Positions 35,586 to 46,052 of a stretch of DNA of 64,000 nt are shown here, one piece after another. The stretch's first letter is position 1. Each line of letters opens with the position of its first letter. Source of the DNA: Clostridium sp. MB40-C1 (GTDB lineage: Bacteria; Bacillota; Clostridia; Clostridiales; Clostridiaceae). Where the stretch lies: the NCBI RefSeq assembly GCF_030913655.1, contig NZ_CP133189.1, positions 1,798,001 to 1,862,000 of the forward strand. Direction: 5' to 3'. The notes beneath the pieces are model-generated. The model had not been told where the DNA came from, ran no database searches, and saw only the letters and a program-made list of their open reading frames with translations. The position numbers were made by a program, and so were the translations under genes.

Positions 35586-36473
35586 CTATAAATAATCAAT
35601 TAATGTTTTAATCTGCATTAAAAAGAAAGCTAATGATGTTATAAGAGAGAAATATATATACCTATAAGCTGTTCTCTTATCATATCTCACATGAAAATGA
35701 GCCGCATAATACATACAGAACAAAATACCCATATTTAATGCGCCATATGTCATTTGTTTAAAGGCAAACTGCTTACCTGTACCCATCTTTACCGCTTGAA
35801 ATTTAGAATTAAAACTTATAGGCATTTCTGCCGGAAACATCTGCTTTAAATATAATATTAGAGGCATTATTATAGATGCTACTATTATGGCACTAACTAA
35901 TATAAAAGGTATCATAAACCTTTTCTGCTTATGGAGATTTATATCTCTATTAGGCTTATGCTCCCAATCCAAATATTCAATATTTTTTTTCTCTAAAGTT
36001 TTTTTCAGTTCCTCAATATTTTCTGGTGAAATAGCATAATTTATTTCTTCAGTTCTTAAATATATTACCTCTTTACTATTGGTAACAAACATTCTAGTAG
36101 TACCTATTTTATCTATTACAACTCTTCCAAGTGCAAAACTATTTTTACCTACCCCTGATAATTTAACGCCTTTAATTAATCCCTTTGAAGTTTTATAACC
36201 TTGCAAAGTCTCAAAAGGAATACTCAGATTTTTCAATCCCCAAATTCCTTTAATATGTATAGAATCTTCATCGATTATATATGTTACTGTTAATGTTAAA
36301 AGAAAATAGTATAATTCATATATATTAAATATACCTAAAAATATTTTTATCAAAGACATTATTGTATATGTATCTATCAATTTCATCAATACAAAAGTAA
36401 CTATGTTTACCAACACTATATAAGAAAATATAATTAAAGGTCCTGTACCTTTTTTATTCTTATATATCTGCAT
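35586..36473 (-). CDS. PH-domain membrane protein
   Basis: 295 aa. Two N-terminal membrane segments (about 12-32 and 37-60), a bacterial PH-like domain at about 65-145 (TYIIDEDSIHIKGIWGLKNLSIPFETLQGYKTSKGLIKGVKLSG), then membrane segments at about 187-207 and near the C-terminus. A conserved-type neighbour in clostridial genomes between rpoD and trmK. Function unknown. 10 bases separate it from the trmK start. Confidence 0.75.
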   Translation of the reverse strand: MQIYKNKKGTGPLIIFSYIVLVNIVTFVLMKLIDTYTIMSLIKIFLGIFNIYELYYFLLTLTVTYIIDEDSIHIKGIWGLKNLSIPFETLQGYKTSKGLIKGVKLSGVGKNSFALGRVVIDKIGTTRMFVTNSKEVIYLRTEEINYAISPENIEELKKTLEKKNIEYLDWEHKPNRDINLHKQKRFMIPFILVSAIIVASIIMPLILYLKQMFPAEMPISFNSKFQAVKMGTGKQFAFKQMTYGALNMGILFCMYYAAHFHVRYDKRTAYRYIYFSLITSLAFFLMQIKTLIDYL

Positions 36474-36509
36474 CCCATCACCCTCTTTAAAGTTATTATA
36501 TCATAAAAA

Positions 36510-36534
36510 AAGAGCAAAGTTAAACTTTACTCTT
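36510..36534 (-). terminator. Terminator after rpoD
   Basis: AAGAG-AAAGT / ACTTT-CTCTT stem with one mismatch and T-run on both strands. Confidence 0.6.
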
Positions 36535-36559
36535 CTTTTTACGATAATATAACTTTAGC

Positions 36560-37666
36560 TTAATCTAAGTAATCCTTAAGTTTCTTGCTTCTGCTTGGAT
36601 GTCTTAACTTTCTTAAAGCTTTTGCTTCTATTTGTCTTATTCTTTCTCTAGTTACATTAAACTCTTTTCCAACTTCCTCTAGAGTTCTTGCTCTACCATC
36701 ATCTAAACCAAATCTAAGTCTTAACACTTTCTCTTCTCTTGGTGTTAATGTATCTAAAACATTTATTAATTGTTCCTTCAACATTGTGAAAGCAGCTGCT
36801 TCTGCTGGTGCAGGTGCTTCATCATCTGGAATAAAATCCCCTAAGTGACTATCTTCTTCTTCACCAATAGGAGTTTCTAAAGATACTGGCTCTTGAGCTA
36901 TCTTCATTATTTCTCTTACTTTGTCTACAGGCATTTCCATAATTTTTGCTATTTCTTCTGGTTGAGGTTCTCGACCTAGCTCTTGTAAAAGTTGTCTTGA
37001 AACTCTAATAAGTTTGTTTATTGTTTCAACCATATGAACAGGTATTCTTATAGTTCTAGCTTGGTCTGCTATAGCTCTAGTTATTGCCTGCCTTATCCAC
37101 CATGTAGCATAAGTACTAAACTTATATCCTTTTCTATAATCAAACTTTTCTACAGCTTTTATAAGTCCTAAATTACCTTCTTGAATAAGATCAAGGAAAA
37201 GCATTCCTCTTCCTACATATCTTTTAGCAATGCTTACAACCAATCTAAGGTTGGCTTCTGCTAATTTCTTTTTAGCAGTCATACTTCCTTCTTCTATCTT
37301 TTGAGCTAATTCAATTTCTTCTTCTGGAGATAAAAGAGGCACTTTACCTATTTCTTTTAGATACATTCTTACAGGGTCATCTATTGATATACCTTCTGGT
37401 ACGCTTAAGTCAATTTCTTCTTCCTCTTCCTCGATCTCTTTCATATCACCTATTACTTCTATATCCATAGATTCAAGTACATTATATACTTTTTCTATTT
37501 GTTCAGGGGTTAACTCCACATTTTCTAATTCATCCATTATTTCTTGATATGTTAAACTTCCATTTTTCTTGCCTTTATCAATAAGAGTCTTTATTATTTT
37601 CATTTTTTCATTTTGATCTTTTACATTGTTTTTGCTAGCTGTTTTCTTGCTGTTCTTCTCTGCCAT
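36560..37666 (-). CDS. rpoD: RNA polymerase primary sigma factor SigA
   Basis: 368 aa. All regions are visible: 1.2 ([22 protein letters not shown]), 2 ([56 protein letters not shown]), 3 ([14 protein letters not shown]) and 4 ([17 protein letters not shown]...[29 protein letters not shown]). It lacks the long non-conserved insert of proteobacteria, as usual in Firmicutes. It directs RNA polymerase to housekeeping promoters. It follows dnaG by 4 bases. Confidence 0.98.
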   Translation of the reverse strand: MAEKNSKKTASKNNVKDQNEKMKIIKTLIDKGKKNGSLTYQEIMDELENVELTPEQIEKVYNVLESMDIEVIGDMKEIEEEEEEIDLSVPEGISIDDPVRMYLKEIGKVPLLSPEEEIELAQKIEEGSMTAKKKLAEANLRLVVSIAKRYVGRGMLFLDLIQEGNLGLIKAVEKFDYRKGYKFSTYATWWIRQAITRAIADQARTIRIPVHMVETINKLIRVSRQLLQELGREPQPEEIAKIMEMPVDKVREIMKIAQEPVSLETPIGEEEDSHLGDFIPDDEAPAPAEAAAFTMLKEQLINVLDTLTPREEKVLRLRFGLDDGRARTLEEVGKEFNVTRERIRQIEAKALRKLRHPSRSKKLKDYLD

Positions 37667-37670
37667 TTCA

Positions 37671-39452
37671 TTACCTCCTTTCGTTATTTGTAATCTTCAT
37701 TATATCCTCTTCAATTTTTTGGAATTGTTTTACAAGTTGTAAAGACTCCTCAAAAAGGCCTTTTTCTTCACATAGTTTTATTTTGTTCATAACTTCTTTT
37801 TTCGACTCCTCTAGCTTATATTTTTTAATTTCTCTCATATAATCATCTATTAATTCTCTATAATTATCGCTATCTACAATACTGCTTTGTACAATCTTAG
37901 TCCATTCCTTAGAGCTTTCAATATCATCACATCTAGCTTCTATATATATTTCATCATTTTCAATTTCATTATTTTTAGTTTCAATAATTAAATTAAATAT
38001 TTTTTTGTGACTATCTAAAATTAATTCTTCTTCCTCAATATTTTCCTTTACATATCTATAACCATCAATGCTTTGAAGCATAGTTTTCAGTAAATTTCTT
38101 TCTGCCTTTATAAAACCAGGCTCTAAATATAATTTTTGTCTAAAAGCGCTCTCACTATACATGTTTTGTGAATTTTTTACATTTCTTTGATTTTTATTAG
38201 ATAAAGAGTCATAAATTGCTTGTTCATTAACTCCTGTTTCTTCTGATACCTTCTTTATATAAACATCCATAGTGATAGGATCTAGTTCAGAAACTATATT
38301 ACACACTTTTTTTATATAAGATGCTAACATTTCTCCATTTTTTAAATTTAAACCTTCTTTTGCACGTTCTATTCTATAATCAATAAACGGCATCGCCTTA
38401 TCTATAAGTTGAAGGAAGGCATTCTTACCATTATTTTTAATAAACTCATCTGGGTCTTTTCCTTGAGGAACGGAAAGCACTTTTAAATCAAAGCCCTCTT
38501 TTCTCAATATATCTAACCCTCTTATAGTTGCATTTTTTCCTGCACTATCTGAATCATAAGATATTATTATTCTGTCTGCATATCTTTTTAATAATTTAGC
38601 TTGCTTAGTCGTAAGTGCCGTACCTAATGAAGCCACAACATTAGTTATCCCATATTGATGTAAAGATATACAATCCATATATCCTTCTACAATAATTAAT
38701 GTCCTGTCTTTTAGTTCCCTAGCAGCAAAATTTAACCCATAGAGATTTGTTCCTTTTTTAAAAACTTCTGTTTCAGGAGAATTTAAATATTTCGGCTTTG
38801 AATCATCTAGAACTCTTCCTCCAAAACCTATTACTCTCCCTTTATAATCAAAAACAGGAAACATAACTCTTTCTCTAAATCTGTCATAATAAGAATTATT
38901 TTTCCCTTTAGTTATTAATCCTGCATTTAATAGATCTAGTTCGGAATATCCTTTCTTTTTTAAATAATTGGTTATATTACTCCAACCCTTAGGTGCATAT
39001 CCCAATCCAAATCTTCTTATTGTGCTGTTTTTTATACCTCTGCCTATAAAATACTCAATAACTTTTTTATCATTTTGAAGACAACTAAAATAGTATCTAG
39101 CCGCATCTACATTAACTTTGTATATTTTTTTATGCTTATTATTTTCTATTTTTGTCTTATCTCCAAAATCAACATCTACATTAGCTCTCTCTGCAAGATA
39201 TTTTAAAGTTTCTACAAAAGATATATTTTTTGTTTTCATAATGAATGTAATTACATTTCCTGCCTCACCACATCCAAAGCACTTGTATATCTGTTTATCA
39301 GGAGAGACACTAAAAGATGGTGTTTTTTCATGATGAAAGGGACAAAGGCCTGTAAAATTTCTTCCTGCTCTTTTAAGCTGAACACTTTCAGATATAATAT
39401 CCACTATATCATTTTGTTCTTTAATTTTTTGAATTACCTCTTCACTTATCAA
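37671..39452 (-). CDS. dnaG: DNA primase DnaG
   Basis: 593 aa from a TTG start at 39452 ([23 protein letters not shown], the family N-terminus), with GGGTGGT nine bases upstream; a GTG at 39470 is an alternative that overlaps that site. CHC2 zinc finger [30 protein letters not shown] in the first 65 residues, RNA polymerase core, [22 protein letters not shown] and [11 protein letters not shown], and a C-terminal DnaB-binding region. It makes RNA primers at the replication fork. Operon with rpoD (the macromolecular synthesis arrangement). Confidence 0.96.
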   Translation of the reverse strand: MISEEVIQKIKEQNDIVDIISESVQLKRAGRNFTGLCPFHHEKTPSFSVSPDKQIYKCFGCGEAGNVITFIMKTKNISFVETLKYLAERANVDVDFGDKTKIENNKHKKIYKVNVDAARYYFSCLQNDKKVIEYFIGRGIKNSTIRRFGLGYAPKGWSNITNYLKKKGYSELDLLNAGLITKGKNNSYYDRFRERVMFPVFDYKGRVIGFGGRVLDDSKPKYLNSPETEVFKKGTNLYGLNFAARELKDRTLIIVEGYMDCISLHQYGITNVVASLGTALTTKQAKLLKRYADRIIISYDSDSAGKNATIRGLDILRKEGFDLKVLSVPQGKDPDEFIKNNGKNAFLQLIDKAMPFIDYRIERAKEGLNLKNGEMLASYIKKVCNIVSELDPITMDVYIKKVSEETGVNEQAIYDSLSNKNQRNVKNSQNMYSESAFRQKLYLEPGFIKAERNLLKTMLQSIDGYRYVKENIEEEELILDSHKKIFNLIIETKNNEIENDEIYIEARCDDIESSKEWTKIVQSSIVDSDNYRELIDDYMREIKKYKLEESKKEVMNKIKLCEEKGLFEESLQLVKQFQKIEEDIMKITNNERR

Positions 39453-39799
39453 TGAAGCATTACCACCCACTTATTAATTTTTTGCTAACCTTATACGTAT
39501 TCGACAAAAAAGTCTTTTCTCCTTCTATCTTTTTTAAAATTTTACTTACTATATAATATATATTCTTTATAAAATACAAATTTCCTTCATTTTTTTTTAT
39601 TTTATATATACATATATTTTTCCATATCTTTGAAAAAATATTCAATGATTTAACCTATTCCAAATTTATCACATATTTCACTAGTTAGTATTTCTATACA
39701 ATAATATAAAATTCCTTTTTACAACTTTACAACTAAAATGTATATTCTAATATATTTTTTAATATGCTTATATTGAGATCTTATTTAAGGAGGACCATT
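39453..39799. other. Divergent promoter region of dnaG and cotS-like gene
   Basis: AT-rich and gene-free. An open frame on the minus strand (39460-39645) overlaps dnaG's start and has no family features. It should hold promoters for both directions; TATATTCTAATAT near 39741 is a possible -10 zone for the plus-strand gene. No sporulation sigma site fixed. Confidence 0.35.
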
Positions 39800-40861
39800 A
39801 TGCCTAATGCGGCTAAATCATATAATTTAAATTTGCTTTCAGAAGAAAATGTAAAAAGGTGTGTTCTTCCTCATTATAATTTGGAAGACGCTAAAATTGA
39901 ATCCATAAAATTTAAAGATACTGATAAACAAAGAGCCGTTTATAAAATAGAACATAGTAATAAAACATACTGCCTAAAAAAAGTATACTTTGGAAAAGAA
40001 GATCTATTATTTGTATACTCAGCTATAGAGTGGTTGTATAGGCATGGCTTAAATGTACCTAGAATTTTACCTAGCAAATATAATGGACGCTTTGTTGAAT
40101 ATGAAAGAATGCTATTTATTTTAACACCTTGGATTGAAGGAGAAAAATGTAATTATGATTTAAATTTACATTTAAATAAAACTTGTTCAACTCTAGCAAC
40201 ATTTCATAATCAATGTAATAATTTTATTCCTATACATGGAAGTTCTTCTAGGAAAGGCTGTAACAACCTATACGAATCTATAAATAAGCACTTTCAACAA
40301 CTGCTTATACACTCAAATATGGCTTTTAAATATAAAGATAACTTTTCAAAAATATACTTAAAAAATTTTAATAAAGCTATTTATCTTGCTAAAAAATCTG
40401 TAGAAGCATTAAGTAAAGTAAACCCTGCTAATTTAACGGTATCTCTGTGCCACATGGATTATGTAAATAAAAATCTAATTTTCGACTTTAACTCAAACAT
40501 ATGGATTATAGATTTTGATAAATGCAGAATGGATTATGTAGCTTATGATTTATCATATTTCTTTAGACGTCTTCTAAAAAGAGAAAAAACCAATTGGGAT
40601 ATAAATACCGCTATTTTCTGCCTTAAATCTTACGAGAAGATACGTCCACTCAATATGGATGAATATAATTACTTATTAGGTTATCTAACCTTTCCTCAAA
40701 AATATTGGAAAATTTCTAAAGACTATTATCGCAATATAAGAAAATGTAACAAAAAAGCCTTTAGAGATATCTTACTTAGCTCTTGCAAATCTTTCGATGC
40801 TCAAATAAAATTTAATCATGACTTTAATAGCTATATAAATAAAAACGTCTCAACTAATTAG
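39800..40861 (+). CDS. CotS-family spore coat protein
   Basis: 353 aa from the ATG at 39800, with AAGGAGG seven bases upstream. The kinase-like (aminoglycoside phosphotransferase) fold of the CotS/YsxE family is seen in CHMDYVNKNLIF (catalytic loop H-x-D-x-x-x-x-N) and IWIIDFDKCRMDYVAYDLSYFFRR (metal-binding D). In spore formers such proteins are coat-associated. It is the only long plus-strand gene in the window and ends in a shared bidirectional terminator with ppdK. Confidence 0.85.
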   Translation: MPNAAKSYNLNLLSEENVKRCVLPHYNLEDAKIESIKFKDTDKQRAVYKIEHSNKTYCLKKVYFGKEDLLFVYSAIEWLYRHGLNVPRILPSKYNGRFVEYERMLFILTPWIEGEKCNYDLNLHLNKTCSTLATFHNQCNNFIPIHGSSSRKGCNNLYESINKHFQQLLIHSNMAFKYKDNFSKIYLKNFNKAIYLAKKSVEALSKVNPANLTVSLCHMDYVNKNLIFDFNSNIWIIDFDKCRMDYVAYDLSYFFRRLLKREKTNWDINTAIFCLKSYEKIRPLNMDEYNYLLGYLTFPQKYWKISKDYYRNIRKCNKKAFRDILLSSCKSFDAQIKFNHDFNSYINKNVSTN

Positions 40862-40872
40862 TTGAGACGTTT
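40846..40872. terminator. Bidirectional terminator between cotS-like gene and ppdK
   Basis: Perfect stem AACGTCTCAACTAA / TTAGTTGAGACGTT followed by T6, with A-rich sequence on the other side. It serves the two converging genes. Confidence 0.9.
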
Positions 40873-40878
40873 TTTATA

Positions 40879-43509
40879 TTATTTTCTTGGATTATTAAGC
40901 TGTGCTTGAGCCGCAGCAAGTCTTGCTAATGGCACTCTAAATGGTGAGCATGAAACATAATCAAGTCCTGTGTTGTGGAAGAATTCTACAGAAGAAGGAT
41001 CTCCTCCATGTTCTCCACAAATTCCAACTTTAAGATCTTTTCTAGTATTTCTTCCTAATGTAGTAGCCATCTCAACAAGTTTACCTACACCATTTTGATC
41101 TAACCTTTGGAATGGATCAAATTCATAAACACTTTTTTCATAGTAATCATTTAGGAATTTTCCTGCGTCATCTCTTGAAAAACCAAATGTCATTTGTGTT
41201 AAGTCATTAGTTCCAAAAGAGAAGAAGTCAGCTTCCTCAGCTATTTCGTTTGCTGTTAAAGCAGCCCTTGGAATCTCTATCATTGTACCAACTTTATAGT
41301 CCATTTGAATTCCTTCATTTGCTATTATCTCATCTGCTGTTTTAACTACAGTATTCTTTACATATTTTAATTCTTTTCTTTCACCGATCAATGGAATCAT
41401 TATTTCTGGAACTATATCATATCCTTTTTCTTTTTTAACACTTATAGCAGCCTCTATAATCGCTCTAGTCTGCATTTCAGCAATTTCTGGATATGATACT
41501 GTTAAACGGCATCCTCTATGACCCATCATAGGGTTAAACTCATGTAAACTTTGAATAGTAGAATTTAGTTCTTCATAGCTTATTCCCATTTCTTCTGAAA
41601 GTTCCTTTATATCTTCTTCTTCAGTTGGTAAGAATTCATGTAGTGGTGGATCTAGGAACCTTATTGTAACAGGTCTACCTTCCATAGCCTTATATATTCC
41701 AATAAAATCTTCTCTTTGCATTGGAAGCAATTTCTCTAATGCTTTTCTTCTTTGCTCTTCATTTTCTGAAACTATCATTTCTCTAACTGCTGGTATTCTA
41801 TCTTCATTAAAGAACATATGCTCTGTTCTGCATAGTCCTATTCCTTCCGCTCCAAATCTAACAGCTTGCTCAGCATCTCTTGGAGTATCTGCATTAGTTC
41901 TTACTTTTAATTTTCTTGTCTCATCAGCCCATGCCATAAAAATTCCAAAATATCCTGTTATCTCAGGAGCCACTGTTTTTATCGCAAAGCCATATACATT
42001 TCCAGTACTTCCATCAAGAGATATGTAATCTCCTTCTTGATATGACTCTCCATTTACTGTGAATTTTCTTTGTTCTTCATTTACTTTTATATATCCACAT
42101 CCTGCTACACAGCATGTTCCCATTCCTCTTGCTACAACTGCAGCATGAGAAGTCATACCCCCTCTTACTGTAAGTATACCTTCTGCAGCAACCATTCCTT
42201 CAATATCCTCTGGTGAAGTTTCTAGTCTAACTAATATTACTTTTTCACCTTTTTCATGATGAGATTTTGCTTCTTGAGCTGTAAAATAAATTCTACCACA
42301 CGCTGCTCCAGGTGATGCAGGTAATCCTTTTGCAATAGGTGTTGCTTTCTTTAATTCATCCTCATCAAATGCAGGATGAAGTAATGAATCCAATTGTTTA
42401 GGCTCAACTTTTAATAAAGCTTCCTGTTTAGTCAAAACACCTTCTTCAACTAAATCTACTGCAATTTTCAATGCAGCTGGAGCTGTCCTTTTTCCATTTC
42501 TTGTTTGTAAGAAATATAGTTTACCTTGTTCTATTGTAAATTCCATATCTTGCATATCTTTATAATGTAATTCTAACCTTTTAGCTATACTCATAAATTC
42601 TTCAAAACACTGTGGTAATTCTTCTTTTAGTTTTGATATAGGTTGTGGTGTTCTAATACCAGCAACTACATCTTCCCCTTGAGCATTTATTAAATATTCT
42701 CCGAATATTTCGTTTTGTCCATTAGCTGGATTTCTAGTAAATGCAACACCTGTTCCTGAAGTATTTCCCATATTACCAAATACCATTGACTGAACATTTA
42801 CTGCTGTTCCCCAACTTGATGATATATCATTTAACCTTCTATAAACTATAGCTCTTGGGTTATTCCATGATCTAAATACAGCTTTTACAGATTCCATTAA
42901 CTGCTCTTTTGGATCCTGAGGAAAGCTCTTTCCCATTTCCTTAACATATATTTCTTTATATCTTTCAACAACTTCTTTTAAATCATCCGTAGTCAAATCT
43001 GTATCGTATTCATAATTTTTTTCATCTTTAATGTCATCTAAAATGTTTTCAAATTTTCTTTTATCAAGTCCCATAGCTACATCCGAGAACATTTGAATGA
43101 ATCTTCTATAAGAATCATATGCAAATCTTTCATTTTGAGTAAGTTCTGCAATTCCTTTTACTGATTCATCATTTAATCCTAAGTTTAGTATAGTGTCCAT
43201 CATACCAGGCATAGAAACTCTTGCACCTGATCTTACTGAAACAAGAAGAGGATTTTGCTTGTCTCCAAATTTTTTACCTGTGATTTCTTCTGTTTTTTTC
43301 AAAGCATTGTTGATTTGTTGAATAATTTCATCAACAATAGTTTCACCATCTTCATAATATTTAGTGCAGGCTTCTGTAGTTATAGTAAACCCTTGTGGAA
43401 CAGGTATTCCTATATTTGTCATTTCAGCTAAATTTGCTCCCTTTCCACCTAATAGGTTTCTCATACTAGCATTACCTTCACTAAATAGGTAAACATACTT
43501 TTTCTCCAT
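40879..43509 (-). CDS. ppdK: Pyruvate, phosphate dikinase
   Basis: 876 aa from the ATG at 43509 (MEKKYVYLFSEGNASMRNLLGGKGANLAEM); AGGGGA lies 8 bases upstream, so the earlier in-frame ATG at 43518 is less likely. It interconverts PEP and pyruvate using ATP/Pi/PPi. N-terminal ATP-grasp domain, swivelling phospho-histidine domain with GGMTSHAAVVARGMG (equivalent to His455 of C. symbiosum PPDK), and C-terminal TIM barrel with GICGEHGGDPSSVEFF. The gene directly upstream is its probable CcpN-type regulator. Confidence 0.98.
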   Translation of the reverse strand: MEKKYVYLFSEGNASMRNLLGGKGANLAEMTNIGIPVPQGFTITTEACTKYYEDGETIVDEIIQQINNALKKTEEITGKKFGDKQNPLLVSVRSGARVSMPGMMDTILNLGLNDESVKGIAELTQNERFAYDSYRRFIQMFSDVAMGLDKRKFENILDDIKDEKNYEYDTDLTTDDLKEVVERYKEIYVKEMGKSFPQDPKEQLMESVKAVFRSWNNPRAIVYRRLNDISSSWGTAVNVQSMVFGNMGNTSGTGVAFTRNPANGQNEIFGEYLINAQGEDVVAGIRTPQPISKLKEELPQCFEEFMSIAKRLELHYKDMQDMEFTIEQGKLYFLQTRNGKRTAPAALKIAVDLVEEGVLTKQEALLKVEPKQLDSLLHPAFDEDELKKATPIAKGLPASPGAACGRIYFTAQEAKSHHEKGEKVILVRLETSPEDIEGMVAAEGILTVRGGMTSHAAVVARGMGTCCVAGCGYIKVNEEQRKFTVNGESYQEGDYISLDGSTGNVYGFAIKTVAPEITGYFGIFMAWADETRKLKVRTNADTPRDAEQAVRFGAEGIGLCRTEHMFFNEDRIPAVREMIVSENEEQRRKALEKLLPMQREDFIGIYKAMEGRPVTIRFLDPPLHEFLPTEEEDIKELSEEMGISYEELNSTIQSLHEFNPMMGHRGCRLTVSYPEIAEMQTRAIIEAAISVKKEKGYDIVPEIMIPLIGERKELKYVKNTVVKTADEIIANEGIQMDYKVGTMIEIPRAALTANEIAEEADFFSFGTNDLTQMTFGFSRDDAGKFLNDYYEKSVYEFDPFQRLDQNGVGKLVEMATTLGRNTRKDLKVGICGEHGGDPSSVEFFHNTGLDYVSCSPFRVPLARLAAAQAQLNNPRK

Positions 43510-43563
43510 ACTAAACATCCCCTTTTAAAATTTGTCTATTATTAGTACTTATCGAGTTGCCTC

Positions 43564-43581
43564 GATTAAGTTAACTTAATC
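43564..43581. promoter_or_regulatory. 18-bp perfect palindrome between ccpN-like gene and ppdK
   Basis: GATTAAGTTAACTTAATC, overlapping the regulator's stop codon and 55 bases before the ppdK start. Candidate operator for the adjacent regulator; it may also be chance in AT-rich DNA. Confidence 0.35.
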
Positions 43582-44217
43582 ATTTTCAATCATTTTGACA
43601 AAAAGACGTGTTATGTTTGTTTTTGAAAGTTTACCTATTACCTTAATCTTTTCTTCATTTTTCTCGGAAGTCTTTTCAACAACTGGAAGGCTATCAACTT
43701 CTCTATCAATAATTTTTTTTGCTGCTGTATAAACTGAATCTTCTGGTTCTACATATACTATGTTAGGCATTCTTGTCATAATAATCCCTATAGGCACCTT
43801 GTTTATATCAGTTCCCCCTATAGCGGTTTTTAAGAAGTCCTTTCTTGATACAGCACCAACTAAACATCCTTTATTTTCGACAAAGATAGTTCCTACATCA
43901 TTTAAAAATAAATTTACTATAGCATTATATACGGTTGTTTGCTCATCCACAGTAATAGGTTTTGACATCACATCTTTTATCTTGATTTTCTTTAGATAAT
44001 CATTAAATAATCCTGATGTTGTCTTGTTAGCATAAATATACCCTACTTTGGGCCTAGCCTCTAATATTTCAGTCATTGTAAGAATAGCTAAATCTGGTCT
44101 TAAGGCAGCTCTTGAGAGTCCTATTTTGTTTGCTAGTTGTTCACTGGTAATTGGTCCATTTTTTTTTACCAATTCAATAATTTCTTTTTGTCTAGATGAT
44201 AAATTAATTTTTCCCAA
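43576..44217 (-). CDS. CcpN-like HTH/CBS transcriptional regulator
   Basis: About 213 aa. Winged HTH (LSSRQKEIIELVKKNGPITSEQLANKIGLSRAALRPDLAILTM) followed by two CBS domains (KDVMSKPITVDEQTTVYNAIVNLF and PIGIIMTRMPNIVYVEPEDSVYTAAKKIIDREVDSLPVVE), which sense adenine nucleotides. This is the CcpN type that controls gluconeogenesis, fitting its place before ppdK. The start is uncertain: the longest frame (from 44274) contains a likely -10 (TATAAT, 44240-44245). A TTG at 44217 abuts the GGGAGG; an ATT at 44208 has the better spacing of nine bases. Confidence 0.88.
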   Translation of the reverse strand: MGKINLSSRQKEIIELVKKNGPITSEQLANKIGLSRAALRPDLAILTMTEILEARPKVGYIYANKTTSGLFNDYLKKIKIKDVMSKPITVDEQTTVYNAIVNLFLNDVGTIFVENKGCLVGAVSRKDFLKTAIGGTDINKVPIGIIMTRMPNIVYVEPEDSVYTAAKKIIDREVDSLPVVEKTSEKNEEKIKVIGKLSKTNITRLFVKMIEND

Positions 44218-44494
44218 CCTCCCTCGCAATAACAAACATATTATATCACGTATTTCAAAGAAATAGTATAACACTTATCCGTATGTGATACTCATTATGT
44301 TTAATTATTTATATATGTGATGTATTTTTCTTCGATTTTCTTACGCTTATTAAATTTTTTTCGTATATGTTTTACTTAATTCTTATTAATTAAGGATGAT
44401 ATGCTATATTTTCGCTCTTATATGTGCTATACAAATAAATTATGTGATATGCTTTTTTTTCAAAATCCATACTTTAAAAATAAAAACGACAGTA

Positions 44495-45091
44495 TTATCT
44501 GCCGTCATTATTCTTTTCTTTATCTTCGTCAATATCTTCAAAGGTTACAGTATATTGATATACATTATCACTGTCATCTTTATTAGCAGTTTTTTCACCT
44601 TTATTATCAAATTTTTCTTTTACTTCGCTTGTAAAATCATCAAATTTTTCTTTAACATCCTGTGCTTTATCCTTTATGATCTTATTTACTACCTCTACAG
44701 AACCATCGCTTTTAATTATTTCGACACTGATTTTAGTAATAACAGCAGTTAACATTCCAAGTATTGCAAGAGAAGGAATTGCAAGAGCAATTACCCCAGC
44801 AGCTACTCCAGCATTAACAGGTATATCAGCAATTACCTTTGTATCTTTTTTTATAATTATTCTATTAACATTACCTTTTTTAATAGTTTCTTTAAGCCAT
44901 GCCATAAATTCTTCTTTAGTAGTATATATATCATCTTTTAAGTTATATTTATTTTTTTGATTTTTTTCTATATAAATCAATGCCTCAACTACATCCCCAT
45001 TGCACGCCTCTAAAGCTTCCTTTGCTTCAGTATAACTTACACCTGTTCTTTCTCTTACAATATCAATTTTTTCTAAAGATATATCATTCAT
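44495..45091 (-). CDS. DUF4342 protein with UBA-like N-terminus
   Basis: 198 aa from the ATG at 45091 (MNDISLEKIDIVRERTGVSYTEAKEALEACNGDVVEALIYIE); AAAGGAG lies 8 bases upstream. Residues 1-45 look like the UBA/TS-N fold of elongation factor Ts; residues about 60-145 are DUF4342 with a hydrophobic hairpin (GVAAGVIALAIPSLAILGMLTAVI). The C-terminus is charged and probably disordered. Function unknown. The start overlaps the recO end. Confidence 0.8.
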   Translation of the reverse strand: MNDISLEKIDIVRERTGVSYTEAKEALEACNGDVVEALIYIEKNQKNKYNLKDDIYTTKEEFMAWLKETIKKGNVNRIIIKKDTKVIADIPVNAGVAAGVIALAIPSLAILGMLTAVITKISVEIIKSDGSVEVVNKIIKDKAQDVKEKFDDFTSEVKEKFDNKGEKTANKDDSDNVYQYTVTFEDIDEDKEKNNDGR

Positions 45092-45839
45092 TACAGTCAC
45101 TCCTTTTTAAATAATTATAAAATTCTAAGCTTTTAGGTTTTCTTGAATAGTTCTGAGAAATAAATATATCTAATATTTTATGGATTTCATTTTTTAATTC
45201 TTGAGATGCTGAAATCCTACTTATATTTTCAATAGGTGTCTTATTTAGAAATCTTAAAATATTATACGCTGGATAGCTTATCTTTATTCCATTAGTCTTA
45301 TTGCAATCAGCACATACACCACCATTATATTGAAAACTTATATAATTTGATGTACTTAGTTTATTACCACATAAGCTACACCTATCAAAGTTAAATGCAT
45401 ATCCAGTGGCTTTTAAAATTTTTAATTCAAAACTTCTTGCTAAAATTTCTAAATCCACAGCTTTACTCTTTAATAAATATAGAGCCTTTACAAAATCTTT
45501 AAATAAATCCCTATTACTTTCCTCATCTTGTAGTCCAATTAATATTAGTTCACAAAAATAAGAAGCAAAAGTTATAGAATCTATATCTTTTAGTATATCT
45601 TGAAAAGAATCTATTATCTCTATTTCATTTACAGTAAATAAATTTTTGCCTCTATAAAGTACATATTCTCCAAAACAAAATTGTTGAGTAGAAGATAAAA
45701 ATTTACTTTTTCCTTTTTTAGCTCCTCTTGCGATTGCACAAACTTTACCTATCTTTTCACAGAAGATCCATAGTAACTTATCGTTTTCCTTATAATCTTG
45801 AGTCTTTAGAACTACTCCTCTACTCTTAAATACTGACAG
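45084..45839 (-). CDS. recO: DNA repair protein RecO, CTG start
   Basis: 251 aa, normal for RecO, if started at the CTG at 45839; GGGGA lies 7 bases upstream. The frame reads SVFKSRGVVLKTQDYKENDKLLWIFCEKIGKV (OB fold), has no ATG, GTG or TTG until 45458, and continues into the zinc knuckle CSLCGNKL...GGVCADC. RecO loads RecA with RecR in gap repair. An automatic call starting at 45458 would lose the OB fold. Alternatively ATT at 45842 is used. Confidence 0.9.
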   Translation of the reverse strand: MSVFKSRGVVLKTQDYKENDKLLWIFCEKIGKVCAIARGAKKGKSKFLSSTQQFCFGEYVLYRGKNLFTVNEIEIIDSFQDILKDIDSITFASYFCELILIGLQDEESNRDLFKDFVKALYLLKSKAVDLEILARSFELKILKATGYAFNFDRCSLCGNKLSTSNYISFQYNGGVCADCNKTNGIKISYPAYNILRFLNKTPIENISRISASQELKNEIHKILDIFISQNYSRKPKSLEFYNYLKRSDCNE

Positions 45840-46052
45840 AATACCATCCCCTGTTCAAACCATCTTAAAATCACATAAACAAGATTCAAATCAACCTATT
45901 ATTTATATTATAACCTATTTTACCAAATAAATAATAGATTAATTTGTAAATTTTTTCTTAATATGTAATTTTAATCATTTTAGTATGAGAAATAATTTTT
46001 GAAATCTTTTTTCTAATCTTTAGCCATCATATATTATTTTGTGCTATTTTAT

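Noticed and set aside
45084-45458. A short 124-codon recO fragment starting at GTG
   Set aside because: The same frame continues open upstream with the RecO OB fold, so the gene is full length with an unusual start.
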